Positions 1 through 11,257 of a DNA stretch of 64,000 nt are shown here, piece after piece. A program made the translations under genes and the position numbers. The number at the start of each line of letters is the position of its first letter. The first letter of the stretch is position 1. Below the pieces are notes generated by a model. The model saw only the letters and a list, made by a program, of their open reading frames with translations, did no database searches and was not told the origin of the DNA. The stretch comes from Fasciola hepatica (taxonomy: Eukaryota; Platyhelminthes; Trematoda; Plagiorchiida; Fasciolidae). The stretch spans positions 8,480,501 to 8,544,500 of the forward strand of contig CANUEZ040000103.1 of assembly GCA_948099385.1 (NCBI GenBank), given 5' to 3'.

Positions 1-417
1 AGGTCATCTATATCCAGACGGCCAAACAACTCAACTTCATGTAACACACAATGGTCTATATAATCCTTTTTCCGGACCGCATCGCACCAACTTAGGTCCC
101 GCGATTAGGTGAGTATCTCGTCTGCGTTCTGGTCAGTTGCCTATGGCCGACGGCTTCATTCTCTTGGGCACCGCATCTGCTCGGCTGGCCCGATTGTCCC
201 GGTTGACGGTTTGATCGATAGCCCCTCACATAGGCTATCTTGCTGGTTGCCTGAGATCCCGTCGCTCCCCATCTGCTAATCGGTATGCCTCCTCTTGTCT
301 CCATCGGATGACTCAGACGTGTTCGCTGTCTGCTCTCCGCTGTGTGGCTTTCCATTTGTCGGACCGATTAATTTGATCTTCGAATCGTCCTGTTGTTCCA
401 GCTTTCTCCGCAACATT
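1..417 (-). mobile_element. Old gypsy LTR fragment (left-arm copy)
   Basis: This is the mirror of the 5' LTR of the old gypsy copy at 38914-39355, here on the minus strand and cut by the window edge. The minus-strand frame 92-355 shares motifs such as ATSKIA, GHRQ and the RSNRQ region with the peptide encoded in the LTR of the young gypsy element, so the two LTRs are related but diverged. The internal region of this copy would lie outside the window. Confidence 0.75.
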
Positions 418-2495
418 ATGATTGCACATTTCCATCGTAAGAAATGTTTACTGATGTTTTCACTAATGCATAAAAGCCACCCGTCGGAGACTCGATCTTC
501 AGATCACAGCTCCGCTGCCATCGCATTACACCGTGAGATCACGGATTGCATCAGTGGTGCAAGCAAATCCTTTGCCAGGTTCATTTGTTCACGTGGACAC
601 ATGTCTCTTCAATCATTTTCCAAATTCTACCATTTCTACTTTGATATCAGTACCTCCTTGGCATATTCAAACCATATATTATTTTCTTGTTCTGTGACTG
701 AAGTTGTCATTTCATGTGTACCAGAATGCTCCTTGATTTTACTGTTTGTACCGTGACCGTGCTGCAATACATTTTTGTTTGACTCCTTGTTGAGTGGACC
801 GTTTATGACTGCATTGTCTGTATATACCGGATGACTCTGCACTGTTTTTTCTTGAATTTTTACCTGGATGAAAGTAATTTGTCTTCATGTACTTATATGT
901 ATTGCATTATATAGAACCACAAAATTACGATAAACACGGTTATTCAATTGGAATTTTTTTCTGCTGTCCAGCCGTGTACAGCCCATGTCCTGCGTAAAGC
1001 TAGTGAACCTACGTTTCTGCTAGATTGACAGCCCAAGTAATCGGGATAGTTGCTGCTCACACTCAAGTCATTATTCGTCTTCCTACTTGGGGGCATAGGA
1101 CATTGTCTTTCGTAGATGTTGTGTTCGGCTTGGACAGTCACGTGCTCACAAGCACGCATGATCCACACTCCGTGCAATTCTGGACACACGCCTGCAGTTG
1201 TGCACACGTACACAGCTGACTTGTGTCATGTTTCGTCCAATCAGATCGTGCCACATGTTGCACGACCTTGCAAAACTTAATCCGATTACTCAATCGCCTC
1301 GCACTTTCGATCGCATACATCGCGGACCCACGCAGTTGCACACGTTTTCTCGTTTTCAGTTGCTTTCCCATACTTGTTACAGAATACACGCTCGCTCGCA
1401 TAAGCGTGCGTTTCTCCTAACTGCTGAATGCGGGACGCAGTACGAGTATTATTAGTTGTCTTCCCTACAGAAGGTTTGAACCGTGAAGTTGAATGCTCTT
1501 TTTCACAGCTGTTTGACTTCAAATGCCCCTATTCGAAAAATTTCACTCAAGTTTAATTAGGAGAAGTTGAATCAGGGATTTGATAGTAGCATTTATTGAA
1601 GTCTATGATGATCTGATTCCCTGCTCTGCTAACCACTCACGTGTCCATGTAATCACTCATAATCAGAGAAAAATCCGATGCAACGATGGTTTGAAGAATC
1701 ACAGTTTGTACGATTAGCTCAGTTTTGGTTCTGTTTTGTTCTTCCAGCACGCTTGTTACTTCTCATCTAAGAACACCACAATGTCCACTGTCCACGACAC
1801 ATTGACACCTCATTTTGACGGATATCACTTGTGATAAGTCATACCAAATTATGTTATGTGTGTTCACCTTTACTGCTGCCATAATTCCGTCCTGTGCGGA
1901 ACACTAAACCTTAGAAACCAAAACACCTGTGCAGGCTCTTTAAATTATTCATACATCCTGAACTTGGTGTGTTTCCTTATGAAAATACCACAATGATCAT
2001 CTTGATTTTTGGGAATTTGTGTGCTGACAATTTAATGAACTGGTTTCTATGTTGATTTGATGGTTACCGGAATCCGAACAAAGATCTTATTGAGCGAAGG
2101 AGAAAAGCTAACCTTCCTATCCACTGGCCTGTGAAGGCTGTCAACCAGGTCGATCTCATCATTTTTACCATCAATTACATCTGAAGATATTATGCAACTA
2201 ATGCCTCCGTTCGAAAGTACTTTTCGGTGCTTGTTGTCCAGTCCTGGCCTTTAGCGAATGCATGCTGACACACCCACTCCGATTAGGGTTTTCGGTTTGT
2301 GGTATCTGATTCATTGAGTATAACGTAGTAAAATATCAACTAAAGGTGTGTTCAGTGTCTCCATAGCTATTAAGTGAGGTTTCATTGCATTAACTACGTT
2401 TTAAATTATTTTGCTATCCCCAAGACGTTTTCTAATCATCGTACAACACTTTGGAACTAAATTCAGGTGAACAGTGCAACGTCGGATACCTATGT
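418..2495. other. Unassigned arm DNA, no gene recognised
   Basis: Only short frames occur here (for example 636-842, 944-1213, 1138-1401), and overlapping frames on both strands look equally random. Around 1190-1400 there are CA- and GT-rich stretches. The mirror copy is at 36837-38913. I see no coding signal, RNA gene or element terminus. Confidence 0.5.
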
Positions 2496-2499
2496 AGTA

Positions 2500-2960
2500 C
2501 CCTAACTTTCAGCTTGTAAACCTCGTTTTGATAGTTCTTTATAAACAGCTTGCGGGAATATGTTGTGGGCGATGAAGCTGGTACATCTGTGACCAGGTAG
2601 AGGGTTGATACGACTGAACAACAAAGGACGCGATTGCTCGCTGAAGCCGTGGTTCAGATCTTCGATATTACCGTTTGGAGATGAATGTCTTGCGGAGATA
2701 CCACTTGAATGTTTGATGAACATCCAAAGTTCTCGACGATTATTGTTGGCTAGCAGCAAGTGACTGTATACGCCATTGAGTTGGCGGATTTCTGATTTGA
2801 TTGCCAAAGAAAGGATTTTCCATGTGCGATAGTTCCCACTTTTGTAGGCATTTTATTCCATACGTCGTAATCTTTTGAGAGATGGAGGAGAAAATCGGTC
2901 ACTACGGATATATATTGTTTCCAATGGGTAACTCACATCAAAAACAAAGTTCAAATAACT
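2500..2960 (-). pseudogene. Non-LTR retrotransposon fragment, linker before reverse transcriptase
   Basis: The minus-strand frame 2502-2807 and its upstream extension to about 2960 read like the stretch between endonuclease and reverse transcriptase of CR1/Jockey-type elements. It has a basic SLKRLRRMEYKAYKSG-like segment (only with a small frame correction), then ANNNRRELWMFIKHSSG, matching the usual pattern of Arg-rich residues followed by LW and a short Gly/Ser turn. No endonuclease or reverse transcriptase core is attached, so it is a truncated relic. The same fragment is at 36372-36832 on the plus strand. The call rests on family pattern, not a search. Confidence 0.45.
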
Positions 2961-4248
2961 GGTAAGATGTTCATAAAACAGTGGGGTCTTGGTGACTTAA
3001 ATGTCGAAGATATTCTGTTTGAAGACTTTGTAAGTTTTCTGAACCACACTGACGCTTTTCGCATTTCAAGTCACGAGAGTTGGTGGAAATTTTGCGAACT
3101 GGAGCTATATGCCATTGCAGGGAATAGTATTATCTCGTAATCCGACGTCTCGAGAGGAGATCTACGTGTGGCCTGAACCAGATCGGGGTTGTTTTTGGAG
3201 CATAAACCAAGTTGGCATCAGTCATAGTTAGGAGGTTTATAGCGTTTTCGAACCCAATAACGTCGAGAATTCTAGCTGAGAATGGTTGAAATAACCACAG
3301 AAAAAATCGGAGAAGTAACAACGTTGCTTAAAGGCTTGGAACATAAAATCTCGGAGAAGTCTCAAAAACACTAAAAGGGTATGTGGGAGAAATATAAGCG
3401 TTCGCAAAAAACCATGGAGCGATATACTCATATGCTTAGGTTTGCATATTATCATGGAAGCGCCAGTTTAGGAATTGTTGTGCATGGGTACTACTTGGAC
3501 AGACTTGCACCAGCTGTCTTCAAGTTAAGTAATAACCCCTCCTTCGCGTTTCTTGCGAAGCGAGGTGAAAACTCAGTCAGCAAAGTAGTTCCATATTAGC
3601 CCAAACATTTTCTTTAATTAGCCCCAGTTTAGTCCCAGAATTGTCCCAATTTAGTCTCGTTTGAAGCACTCCGGGAAAAATGTTGGGTCTATTTCCGAAC
3701 ACGCCGAGAATGCAACGGCCTACTTGCTTTTCTTTGAAATTTCGGCATGCTAGACAACAGTATTTCATCTTGAGGTACTATTAAACGTACCTCCATCAAT
3801 TTCCATTAGGGAAAATATTATGATCTATGAATACCCTCGAAATTTACTTCGCATGACCCCAGAACTTTCTGGTGCCAAATATCCCTATAGAAAGTAGCAT
3901 TTTACAAAGAAGTCAAGACGTACTTTCATGTTGTGAACGGTACTTGAAGAAACGGGCGAAAATCTCCAACTTATGCCATAATAATAAAATAGACTAAATG
4001 CTCTCTCTTTGTGCTGACCGTGCTGGCACATCTTAGTATTTTCCAACGAAGTACAAATATTTTCCCATGTTTTAGACCTGTCCAAATCTAACGGTATGCC
4101 AAAACCGTTTCTCAACCCAATTATTAAGAACAGTCCCCACGGGACTATTTTGGGACTAAAATGCCCTTCCCCCACTTCTGTGTTAACTTTCGAATTTTTT
4201 GTGTTCACTCTATGTCTGGATGGTATTTTTAATTAAATGGTATATCGT
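2961..4248. other. Unassigned arm DNA
   Basis: Short frames such as 3381-3599 (+), 3577-3768 (-) and 3885-4208 (-) are present, but none has a recognisable motif or a splice-site pair I could defend. The stretch just before 4249 may be the 5' flank of the CR1-like relic that follows. The mirror is 35084-36371. Confidence 0.4.
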
Positions 4249-4558
4249 TTAGTTTTTCCCAACTTTGTATTCATTAGTATGCCTATTTTCTTTGGTTAAA
4301 TGTCTGACGTCACCGGAAATGATGAGACCGTGCCCACGCGCCAGATTTACGAGCTCACCAGAGAGCGGGCCGTGTCCTAGCCCCATTCTTAAGGACTCTC
4401 CAGAGGCCGTGGATATAGTGGAGCTGATGACGAGGATAGTAGCCTTCGAAGCAGAGATAGTTGGTCTTAAAACTTTAGGTAAAACCACTTGCTCCATATC
4501 TCCTTCTAACCAGGCTATGGCGGTATCAAAACAACTAATTTAAGATACCGCGAAGAAA

Positions 4559-5173
4559 TTGCAAGCTTCGGCATCTAGTGCTAAACGAGTAATTACATGG
4601 GGCAGAGCTCCTAGAGGTGCAAATCCAACGCAAATAACCCTAGAAATATTCAGATCGCTGGAGGAGTCGCACTCAAACCCTACCAAATGCTCCTGGCTGA
4701 TCTCCAAAAGGCACAAACAGACATCGGGTTTAATCCTGGAATTCTCTTCGGAGGAACCGGCAACCAAACTGCTCGCGCAAAAACCTATTAATAAGGTGTC
4801 CTATACCTCGGTGCTTGGAGTAGCACCTGGCCATTTATTCTCTACTCTCTTGCGACAAGCCGTATTGGGGAAAACCTACTACTCCGCCCCACGTGGCTCA
4901 CACAGTGATCGACTGCTTCAACATAGCCACTTTCGCACAGGAGCATTTGAACCGCGACCAACAGAGGGAAATTTCCCATCTTACCCGCTGAGATTGGTAC
5001 CTCAGGCAACCCCCCTTATGTCCCCACCACCCATTGTGTTGGCACTGCCCGTTATAAGAGCGCCTCCTTTACAGACGATAAACCCCTTTCTATTAGAATT
5101 TCTTCTGTTTCTAGGAAGCAGGCACCGAAAAGCCTGTAAACAAATCGTCTCCGTCTGCCGAACAAAATGCTAG
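4559..5173 (+). pseudogene. CR1-like ORF1 remnant
   Basis: The 204-codon open frame, in frame with the upstream frame 4265-4543 apart from one TAA, resembles the poorly conserved first ORF of CR1-like elements. An acidic helical segment rich in E, I and V (about 4408-4470) could form a coiled coil, followed by a basic region and a Pro-rich tail (about 4990-5060). The right-arm copy (34152-34772) differs by Ala to Val (base 5007) and by a 1-base deletion that extends it two codons. No zinc knuckle was seen. Identification depends on its position just before endonuclease-like sequence. Confidence 0.5.
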
Positions 5174-5430
5174 AGCTTAGATGACTAGCGAAAGAAAAGA
5201 AACCCCACATCATTGCTATCAAGGATATTTGGCTCACACCAGACCATCAAGATGGTGAAGTGAGAATACCAGGTTACTCCCACCTCCGTCATGATTCAGG
5301 AAGAGGATGTGCTGGGGGAGTTGTTCTCCGCATAAGCGACCTCCTACCTCGAGCGTCTCCTTTCGATATACATCATCAACGCAACATGGCTTCCTTCATG
5401 GCGGATCATGCATCACCAATATGCTGACCG
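5168..5430 (+). pseudogene. CR1-like endonuclease N-terminal fragment
   Basis: The frame starting ATG CTA GAG reads LRWLAKEKKPHIIAI..IWL and RIPGYSHLRHDSGRG, the usual start of the exonuclease-endonuclease-phosphatase domain of CR1/Jockey elements. In this left arm a G-to-A change at 5184 turns the sixth codon from Trp to a stop. In the right arm (33905-34165, minus) the frame is open for 86 codons. The canonical Glu of the ETWL motif is Asp here. The domain breaks off after about 80 residues and is followed directly by reverse transcriptase sequence, so most of the nuclease has been lost. Confidence 0.6.
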
Positions 5431-5439
5431 TTACGGATA

Positions 5440-6379
5440 GCCTGGCATAGACTCACGATGCTGGTAAGATATCTCATGCCGCATTCACCGAGTTTGCCAA
5501 AGCCTTCGATAGTGTCCCGCATATTCGGATTGTGTACAAACTGAGGATGTACGGCTTTTCCGGTCGCCCACTGTTCCTGATTGAGGACTTTTAGAAAAAC
5601 TGAACCTCCTCGGTTCGCGTGTGTGCGTCTCGGTCTCAACCTTCCCCCATGGTAAAGGAGTCCCCTAGGGCTCTGTCCTCGGTGCTCTCCTATTCCTCAC
5701 TTACACCAATGACCTCCCTGATGTGGTTCCGGTTAGCACAGAGATGTACGCGGATGAGGTCACAATCTGCGACACGCAGGCAAATGCTGTGCAGTCAGCC
5801 ATTTATTCTGTCAATCGTTGGTCGACTGAGTGTAGCCTCAAAATAAATGATGACGAATGTGCAAGCATGTCATTTGGCAATGCTCCGGTCCATTTCTTCA
5901 AGATATGTGGAAACACATAAATCGAAATAGTGGATCAATACAAGATCCTTGGTTTCTGGCTGCAAAGTAATCTCTAATTCTCCTCCTACCAAGAAAAAGC
6001 TAGTAAAACTGCTTCCCGGGTTTTGAACCATATAAGACCAACTTTTCCGATGTTCCTCAAGGAGGGCTGCCACCTTGTATATGGAACCTATTGTCAACCT
6101 CTTTTAGAAAGTGGCAGCCAGATAGCACACATTGACTTCGTCAGGGATCGGGACATCTTGGAGCGGATTCAATGGAAATTGCCTGAAATTGAATATGGCT
6201 TACGTTTTACCCTCTACCCGGTTCGTCAAATATCACTTAATCTCTACTCTCTTGAGACAAGCCGTATTGGGGAAAACCTATTCCTGATGTATGGTCTATT
6301 CTCAACGGTCCTTGTGGATCAGTTTTTCATTCGTCCGAACTTGGATACTCTGTGGGGACACATGAGGAAACTCTTCTAA
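5440..6379 (+). pseudogene. CR1-like reverse transcriptase fragments
   Basis: Pieces in several frames give FAKAFDSVPHIRI (about 5490-5530), a damaged GVPQGSVLG box in which Gln is a stop (about 5660), MYADEVTIC (about 5742) and a C-terminal stretch at 6023-6379 with a QPLLESGSQ..H and DILERIQWK pattern. This order fits palm motifs A, B and C and the thumb of CR1/Jockey polymerases. The second catalytic Asp is Glu, and at least four stops or frame changes separate the pieces, so no active enzyme is possible. The mirror is 32953-33892. Confidence 0.7.
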
Positions 6380-6689
6380 ACCAGTCCACGCACTCTGATT
6401 TGACAATATTTCTTCTGGCCCCGGATAACATCTCTATGGAATAGTCTTTCACAGGAGGAAGTGATTGCCTCCTCAAAAGAGGCATTTAGGGCCAGACTAG
6501 ACAACTAGTTATGACTAAGGCCAATTCCAACCAATTGTCCGATCGCTGTCGCAAAGATTATTCTCCTTCCTAGTTTTACGTCTCGTCTTCAATCTTATAC
6601 TTGTACATGTACGCAGTTATACATAGATCTATTCTCCTCCCTCTTACAATTTGCTCTTCTGTGTAAATTTTAAAACAACAAAACTAGTG

Positions 6690-7496
6690 ATGTATTGATG
6701 TATCCATATTCATATTGTCTGACTCATGCACTACATAGGAAACATTTATTTCTTGTCCTAACGTCGCTTTTGCCTCCTTGCTGTCGAGTTTTGCCATTCC
6801 AGCTCGGTGGAACCGGAGAAAAAAGGGGCATACAGGAACCAGAAACGTTTGGGCTCAAGCCTTGCACCCGTGAACTGCTCTAGGGCTTCAAGAATTCAAG
6901 ACCGAAAACATCCAGAGAAATGACTTCACTACCAGTGTTGTCACTGAACCAGGTTCCTTGTAGTAGTATGACTCCAAGTTGTTCATATTCCTCACACAGG
7001 ATAAGGTCTTTTAGATAATCGAGGCATCCAGTACCTAAGCACATTTGAGAAGTGAGAATAATTAGTATGCACATGTTTGATATTTTTTGTCGCCGAACAG
7101 CCACTTTACATCCAGCATGATGTTTCTTTAATATTCTACAAGCTTAAGCGTGAATCCAATTTATCCTTTCTTGCTTTTTCCTTGATAAACTTTCGTACTG
7201 TGATTGCGAACATGATGAATTTCACAGATTTGCCAGAGTACTCCGGCCTTTCCTAACGGAACATTATTCTTCAAGGCAACCAAGTTCAGTTCGGTTCAGT
7301 TCCGTTTCCACAGAACGAAAGTGGCCGCTAGCAATCGAGCGTCCAGATCGTTGTGTTGTTGGCGAGTTTCTTGGCTCCGAACACTGCGCGCTGAATGTTT
7401 TGTCTCAAAGGCAGAATTCATCAGGCAGTATCATTTTCACAGACGTGAGTTCATTGACAAAAATGGCAGGGGTTCATAAGCTCACCCATGTTTCAC
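6690..7496. repeat. Unclassified interspersed repeat, copy 1
   Basis: No gene was recognised. The part 7070-7290 is repeated in the same orientation at 11258-11475. Shared landmarks are GTCGCCGAACAGCCACTTTA, CAAGCTTAAGC and CCTTGATAAACTTTCGT, with an estimated 75-80% match. This suggests two insertions of one unclassified element in each arm. The rest (7290-7496) did not align with anything else I noticed. The mirror is 31836-32642. Confidence 0.55.
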
Positions 7497-8632
7497 ACAG
7501 CTATCTCTGAGAGCGCTGTGTTCCAGGGTGAATCTAGGGCTTTCTAGAAAGTTGGTACATTGCTGTATCGGACAGCATCTTCTGACAGTCTATTCCACAT
7601 AGGTAAAACCCTATTTGCAAGAAGTTAAGACCGTATTTCAAGCGTTGAGTATGCTCTCTGTAGTTTAATACTGTGTCCCCTGGTGCCGCACCCAGGGGCA
7701 GAAATGAACAAATCATCCATGCCTATACCCGACAGACCCTCTACAATCTTGAATGTTTCTTTTAGGTTACCTCGCCCTCTACGCTGCTCTGAAGAGAAGA
7801 GATTAAGATACTTTAGAGGCTGGGCGTAAGTTTCATCCTCTGATCGGTGGTTATTCTAGTTGCAAGTAGCTTCACTCCCTCCAAGCACTCCCTATCCTTG
7901 CGATAATAGGGAGCCCATACCTGCACATAATACTCCAGAAGAGGTCCCATGAAAGCCTTGTAAAACGAAATGAAGACTTCTGGTCTTTTGTATGTGAGAG
8001 TACTACATAATCTAGTTAATACCCTCTGGCTATATCGGCAACTCCCTGGCACCGCCCTGAAGGCCTGAAGTCCTGTGTGACTATCACACCTAGGTCTTTT
8101 ACCTCCGACACCCTTTAAAACGGAATGCTGCTCGTTTCGTCCATGTTAGTGGTCAGGACTTGGTATTTGGCAAGACTCGGCGGTAAGTTCCATCGTTCTG
8201 CACATCTGAGCATCGCATTTATATCCTGTGCTAAATCGCCTACCGCTATCTTCACATCATCTGCAAGGATGAAACACGGGTAGCTCAATTCTTCCGCTAG
8301 ATCATTCTTACACAAAAGGAAGAGCAAAGGCCTCAGTACTGAACCCTGTGGCACACCACTCGTAACCCTCTCCGGTTTCGGTAGATAGTCGCCCACCTTG
8401 ACACAGAAGCTACGATTCCCTGGAAAGTGCGCTACCCAATCTCTTGCTTTCTCGTTTATCCCAAAACCTGCAGTGTATAGTCCAGCAAGCGATGACTCAC
8501 AGAGTCGAAAGCCTTGTTGAAATCCAAATAGAGAACCTCCACTGTCGTACCTTCATCCAATTGTCTTCTGGTATCGTCTAAGAACATCGGCAGATTTGTC
8601 AAACACGATCTTTCTTAACAAACCCATGTTGC
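7497..8632 (-). mobile_element. CR1-like reverse transcriptase relic (minus strand)
   Basis: Read on the minus strand, the piece carries LDFNKAFDSVSHRLL (motif A), VTSGVPQGSVLRPLLFL (motif B) and FILADDVKIAVGD (motif C with both Asp kept), then a thumb region ending near 7500. The best open stretches are 8115-8396 and 7813-8052. Stops and frame changes lie between them, and there is no endonuclease or ORF1, so this is a 5'-truncated insertion, the usual outcome for this class. It differs clearly in sequence from the CR1-like relics at 4265-6680 and 14100-18211. The left arm has Cys where the right arm has Trp (base 8202). The mirror is 30700-31835. Confidence 0.75.
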
Positions 8633-10214
8633 GCAAGTGTCAGTAGATCGTTAATAACCACGTGGATAAATACAACAGTAGCAAAGAAACATAGCTGGCA
8701 AAAATGATAAGGTGGCAGGTAGGAGAAAAACAGTTTATGTATTTTATAAAAAGTGGATCACCTGATGCAGACAAAACAGAACTCTGAGGTACAAGTGCTT
8801 ATCAGATGTGCATATGTGGGACATGATACCTCGTAAGATGAAGATACTGCATTGCGACAGCCCTAAGTAGGCAAACGGAGGAACTGACAGACAAAGCAAA
8901 CAATCACCGAATCATCAAACACTGGAGATATATTTCGCAGCGATGTATATTGTTTGAAAATTGCGGTACGGAAGTGAATGGCGAAAATAAATGGGTCAGC
9001 TTTCGAATATATCAGTAAAAGTAGCAAAAAGCGGTGAGTTTTATCTTGGGGAATGGTTCAGTTTACGAATGGGACTGATGAATAGTTTGATGGTAAACCG
9101 CAGGGGAGTGAACATTGAACAGAGATACAAGAATGTTGATGAGTTTTCAAGTATGCGATAATTATGCACTAAGGCAAGCAAACTTTTGCTGGGCATAAAA
9201 AGCGGTAAGTTGTTATGGCGGATTTGGAAGCGAGCCAGAAGGTAATTCGATGTCCGCTGGAGAAGACAGCAGCATATTTGCAGCATTTCGAGTATATGAA
9301 TAGTGTTTTTTGGTTATTTATTTTTATCTATTTAATCAGCAACTTTTGCTAGCGGGTAGAGCTGACCGTGCGCTGGACGCCTGACCTGAAACAACTACTG
9401 GAGGCAGGAGGTGCGATCCACCAACCTAGTCGTGCTCGCAGTTCGTTGCAGACGTCCTGCACATCCGATGTGCACCGATCAAAGCGGTGAAACTAAACGG
9501 GTCCTCCAACGGCGGGGTTTGCACATGTGATGTTGGCGAGGTCACATAGCCGTAGAGATGGAATGCTCTAGGAGACCGCAAATAGATTGCTAGGGATCCA
9601 CGAGAACAGGGTCAATGAGGAAGCGACGGAATGATGGCCGGGTATCAGATTTTCAGTCGGGAGTGTGGGCCAGACCGTTCGCCGGTATTGTCTCCGGATC
9701 AGTCCAAGGCATCAAAAGGAAGATGCACGCTGGTTGGTGTCTGGAAAGAAAAATGGAGAGACGTATTCTGGGATGCTCCCGGCTTAGGATCAACGGTTAT
9801 TAGTGAAAAGAAAAATCTAGTAACTCAGACACGGACTACGTTGGGGAAAATGAGAGCTATGAGTTATTGGGAGTGAATAAGAATACAAAAATAATGACGA
9901 GAACTAGGAATATGGATGATGATTTGGAGGTGAATGGTGGTCGCCGGAATTGGATTAAGGATTGGAATACCGGGGCAAAATAAGGAAGGGGAATGGGGCC
10001 AGTTTGAACCGAGTAAAGCGAATTAAGTATGATGGAGATAGATTAGAGATGATGGAGCTCGTTATTTGGGGGGAATCTATCAAGAGTAGCGTCGACGATG
10101 TAAATCATTATGTTTAATACTGAAAATCTGGCGATCATCAGCATCATCGTCGTACAGCGTTAAACAGTGGGGCAAGGCCCACTGACCTCTGCCTTTCTCA
10201 CCATGTTGCATGCT
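8633..10214. other. Unassigned arm DNA
   Basis: Frames such as 9041-9286 (-), 9615-9803 (+) and 9631-9876 (+) overlap and show no motif. Around 9360-9610 the DNA is GC-richer than its surroundings, which may mark an unrecognised element. The mirror is 29118-30699. Confidence 0.4.
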
Positions 10215-10406
10215 GAATTAGAAAGAAGGAATATACAAGATGGACAGAGACTGGATCTACATGGGTGGGAAAAGAAAAGAATGCCCTAGTAGCCAAAACA
10301 CGGAATACACAGTCTAACTGTTCAATCGCACATCGATCAGTCATTCTAATTCGATAGAAAGTGACAACACGAACGCCGCTAATCGCGGTTCGCAGCCGTA
10401 TCCTTC
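10215..10406 (-). mobile_element. RTE-like 3' tail fragment (left arm)
   Basis: This is the reverse complement of a piece matching the last 190 or so bases of the RTE-like element in the spacer (about 26545-26735), including the end of its coding region and the tail CATCTTGTATATTC...CTAAT. It is a 5'-truncated insertion with only the tail, typical of target-primed reverse transcription. The right-arm copy is 28926-29117. Confidence 0.8.
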
Positions 10407-10426
10407 GATCGGTTTTTTACTATTAT

Positions 10427-11222
10427 GCCGATCGGTTTTCGGACAGTTCGTTTAGTGGCCATTTTACATGGAATAACATTGAAATCATACGGAGGAAACT
10501 GACGACCGATTTAACGTGCAATGCTTGGTTGGCGTTTTGTTTTAATGAATTTCTTTATTTTATCAAAGTGTCGTCAAAACCCCGGTATACACTGCTCGGT
10601 TTTATTCCCTTGAAAAGGGTCAAATAAGGACAATTATTTGGAAAAATTATATACAAGAAAAAGAAGTGAGCATCGTGGTACGTATTTTGCGTTATGGAAT
10701 GAAATTACCGAACCATATCAGGTATTCCAAACAAATGGTACAAACCGCTGGGAAACCCTTTAGAAACCGTCCGGGAAATCGGTCTGGAACCACTCAGAAA
10801 CTGTTCAAAAACCGATTGACATAATGGTAAAAGCCGCTGGAAAACCGGCCAAAAATTGGCCAAAAACCGATCGGTTTCTTAGCGATTTTGGGCCAGTTCC
10901 TGAGTGTTTGGTGCAAATCGTTTGAAAAACCTGATAAGCTTCGCTAATTTCTTTCACCTTTCCCAAATTACCTATTACGATATTCATTTCTATGACATAG
11001 TTTATGATTTTCCAATTATTTGTTGTTATTTTACCTATTTCGAGGGGATAAAATGGAATAATCTATACCGAGGTTTTGGGGACATTTCGATGAAAGAAAG
11101 CAATACATTACCATAAAACGCCAACCAAGCATTGCACGTTAAATCGGTCGTCAGTTTCCTCCGTATGAATTTGACGTTCATCTGTGTAAAATGGCTACCA
11201 AACAAACCGACTGAAAACCGAA
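10427..11222. repeat. Foldback element with internal inverted repeat (left arm)
   Basis: Two inverted copies of a 200-base unit (10427-10642 and 11012-11222) enclose a middle rich in aaaccg and ccgatcggttt words. A 54-base core is a perfect inverted repeat (10485-10538 against 11115-11168), while the flanks are only about 70-80% alike. It could be a foldback or MITE-like non-autonomous element. No transposase is encoded. It directly abuts the RTE 3' tail at 10406. The mirror is 28110-28905. Confidence 0.75.
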
Positions 11223-11257
11223 TTACGAACGGGAATGGTGCTACAAGTATGGATATG

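Larger units (their letters stand above)
4265..6680 (+). mobile_element. CR1-like non-LTR retrotransposon relic
   Basis: This is a decayed element with, in order, an ORF1-like region (4265-5173, interrupted by a TAA at about 4541), the start of an apurinic endonuclease (from about 5168) and reverse transcriptase fragments (about 5400-6380). Seen motifs are PHIIAI.DIWL and RIPGYSHLRHD (endonuclease), then FAKAFDSVPH, SVLGALLFL and MYADEV (reverse transcriptase). A late ERIQ-type segment matches the end of CR1/Jockey polymerases. The catalytic YADD reads YADE, there are several stops, and much of the endonuclease and the front of the reverse transcriptase are missing. It was probably dead before the arm was duplicated, because both arms share these lesions. 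The mirror copy is 32652-35066. Confidence 0.75.
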
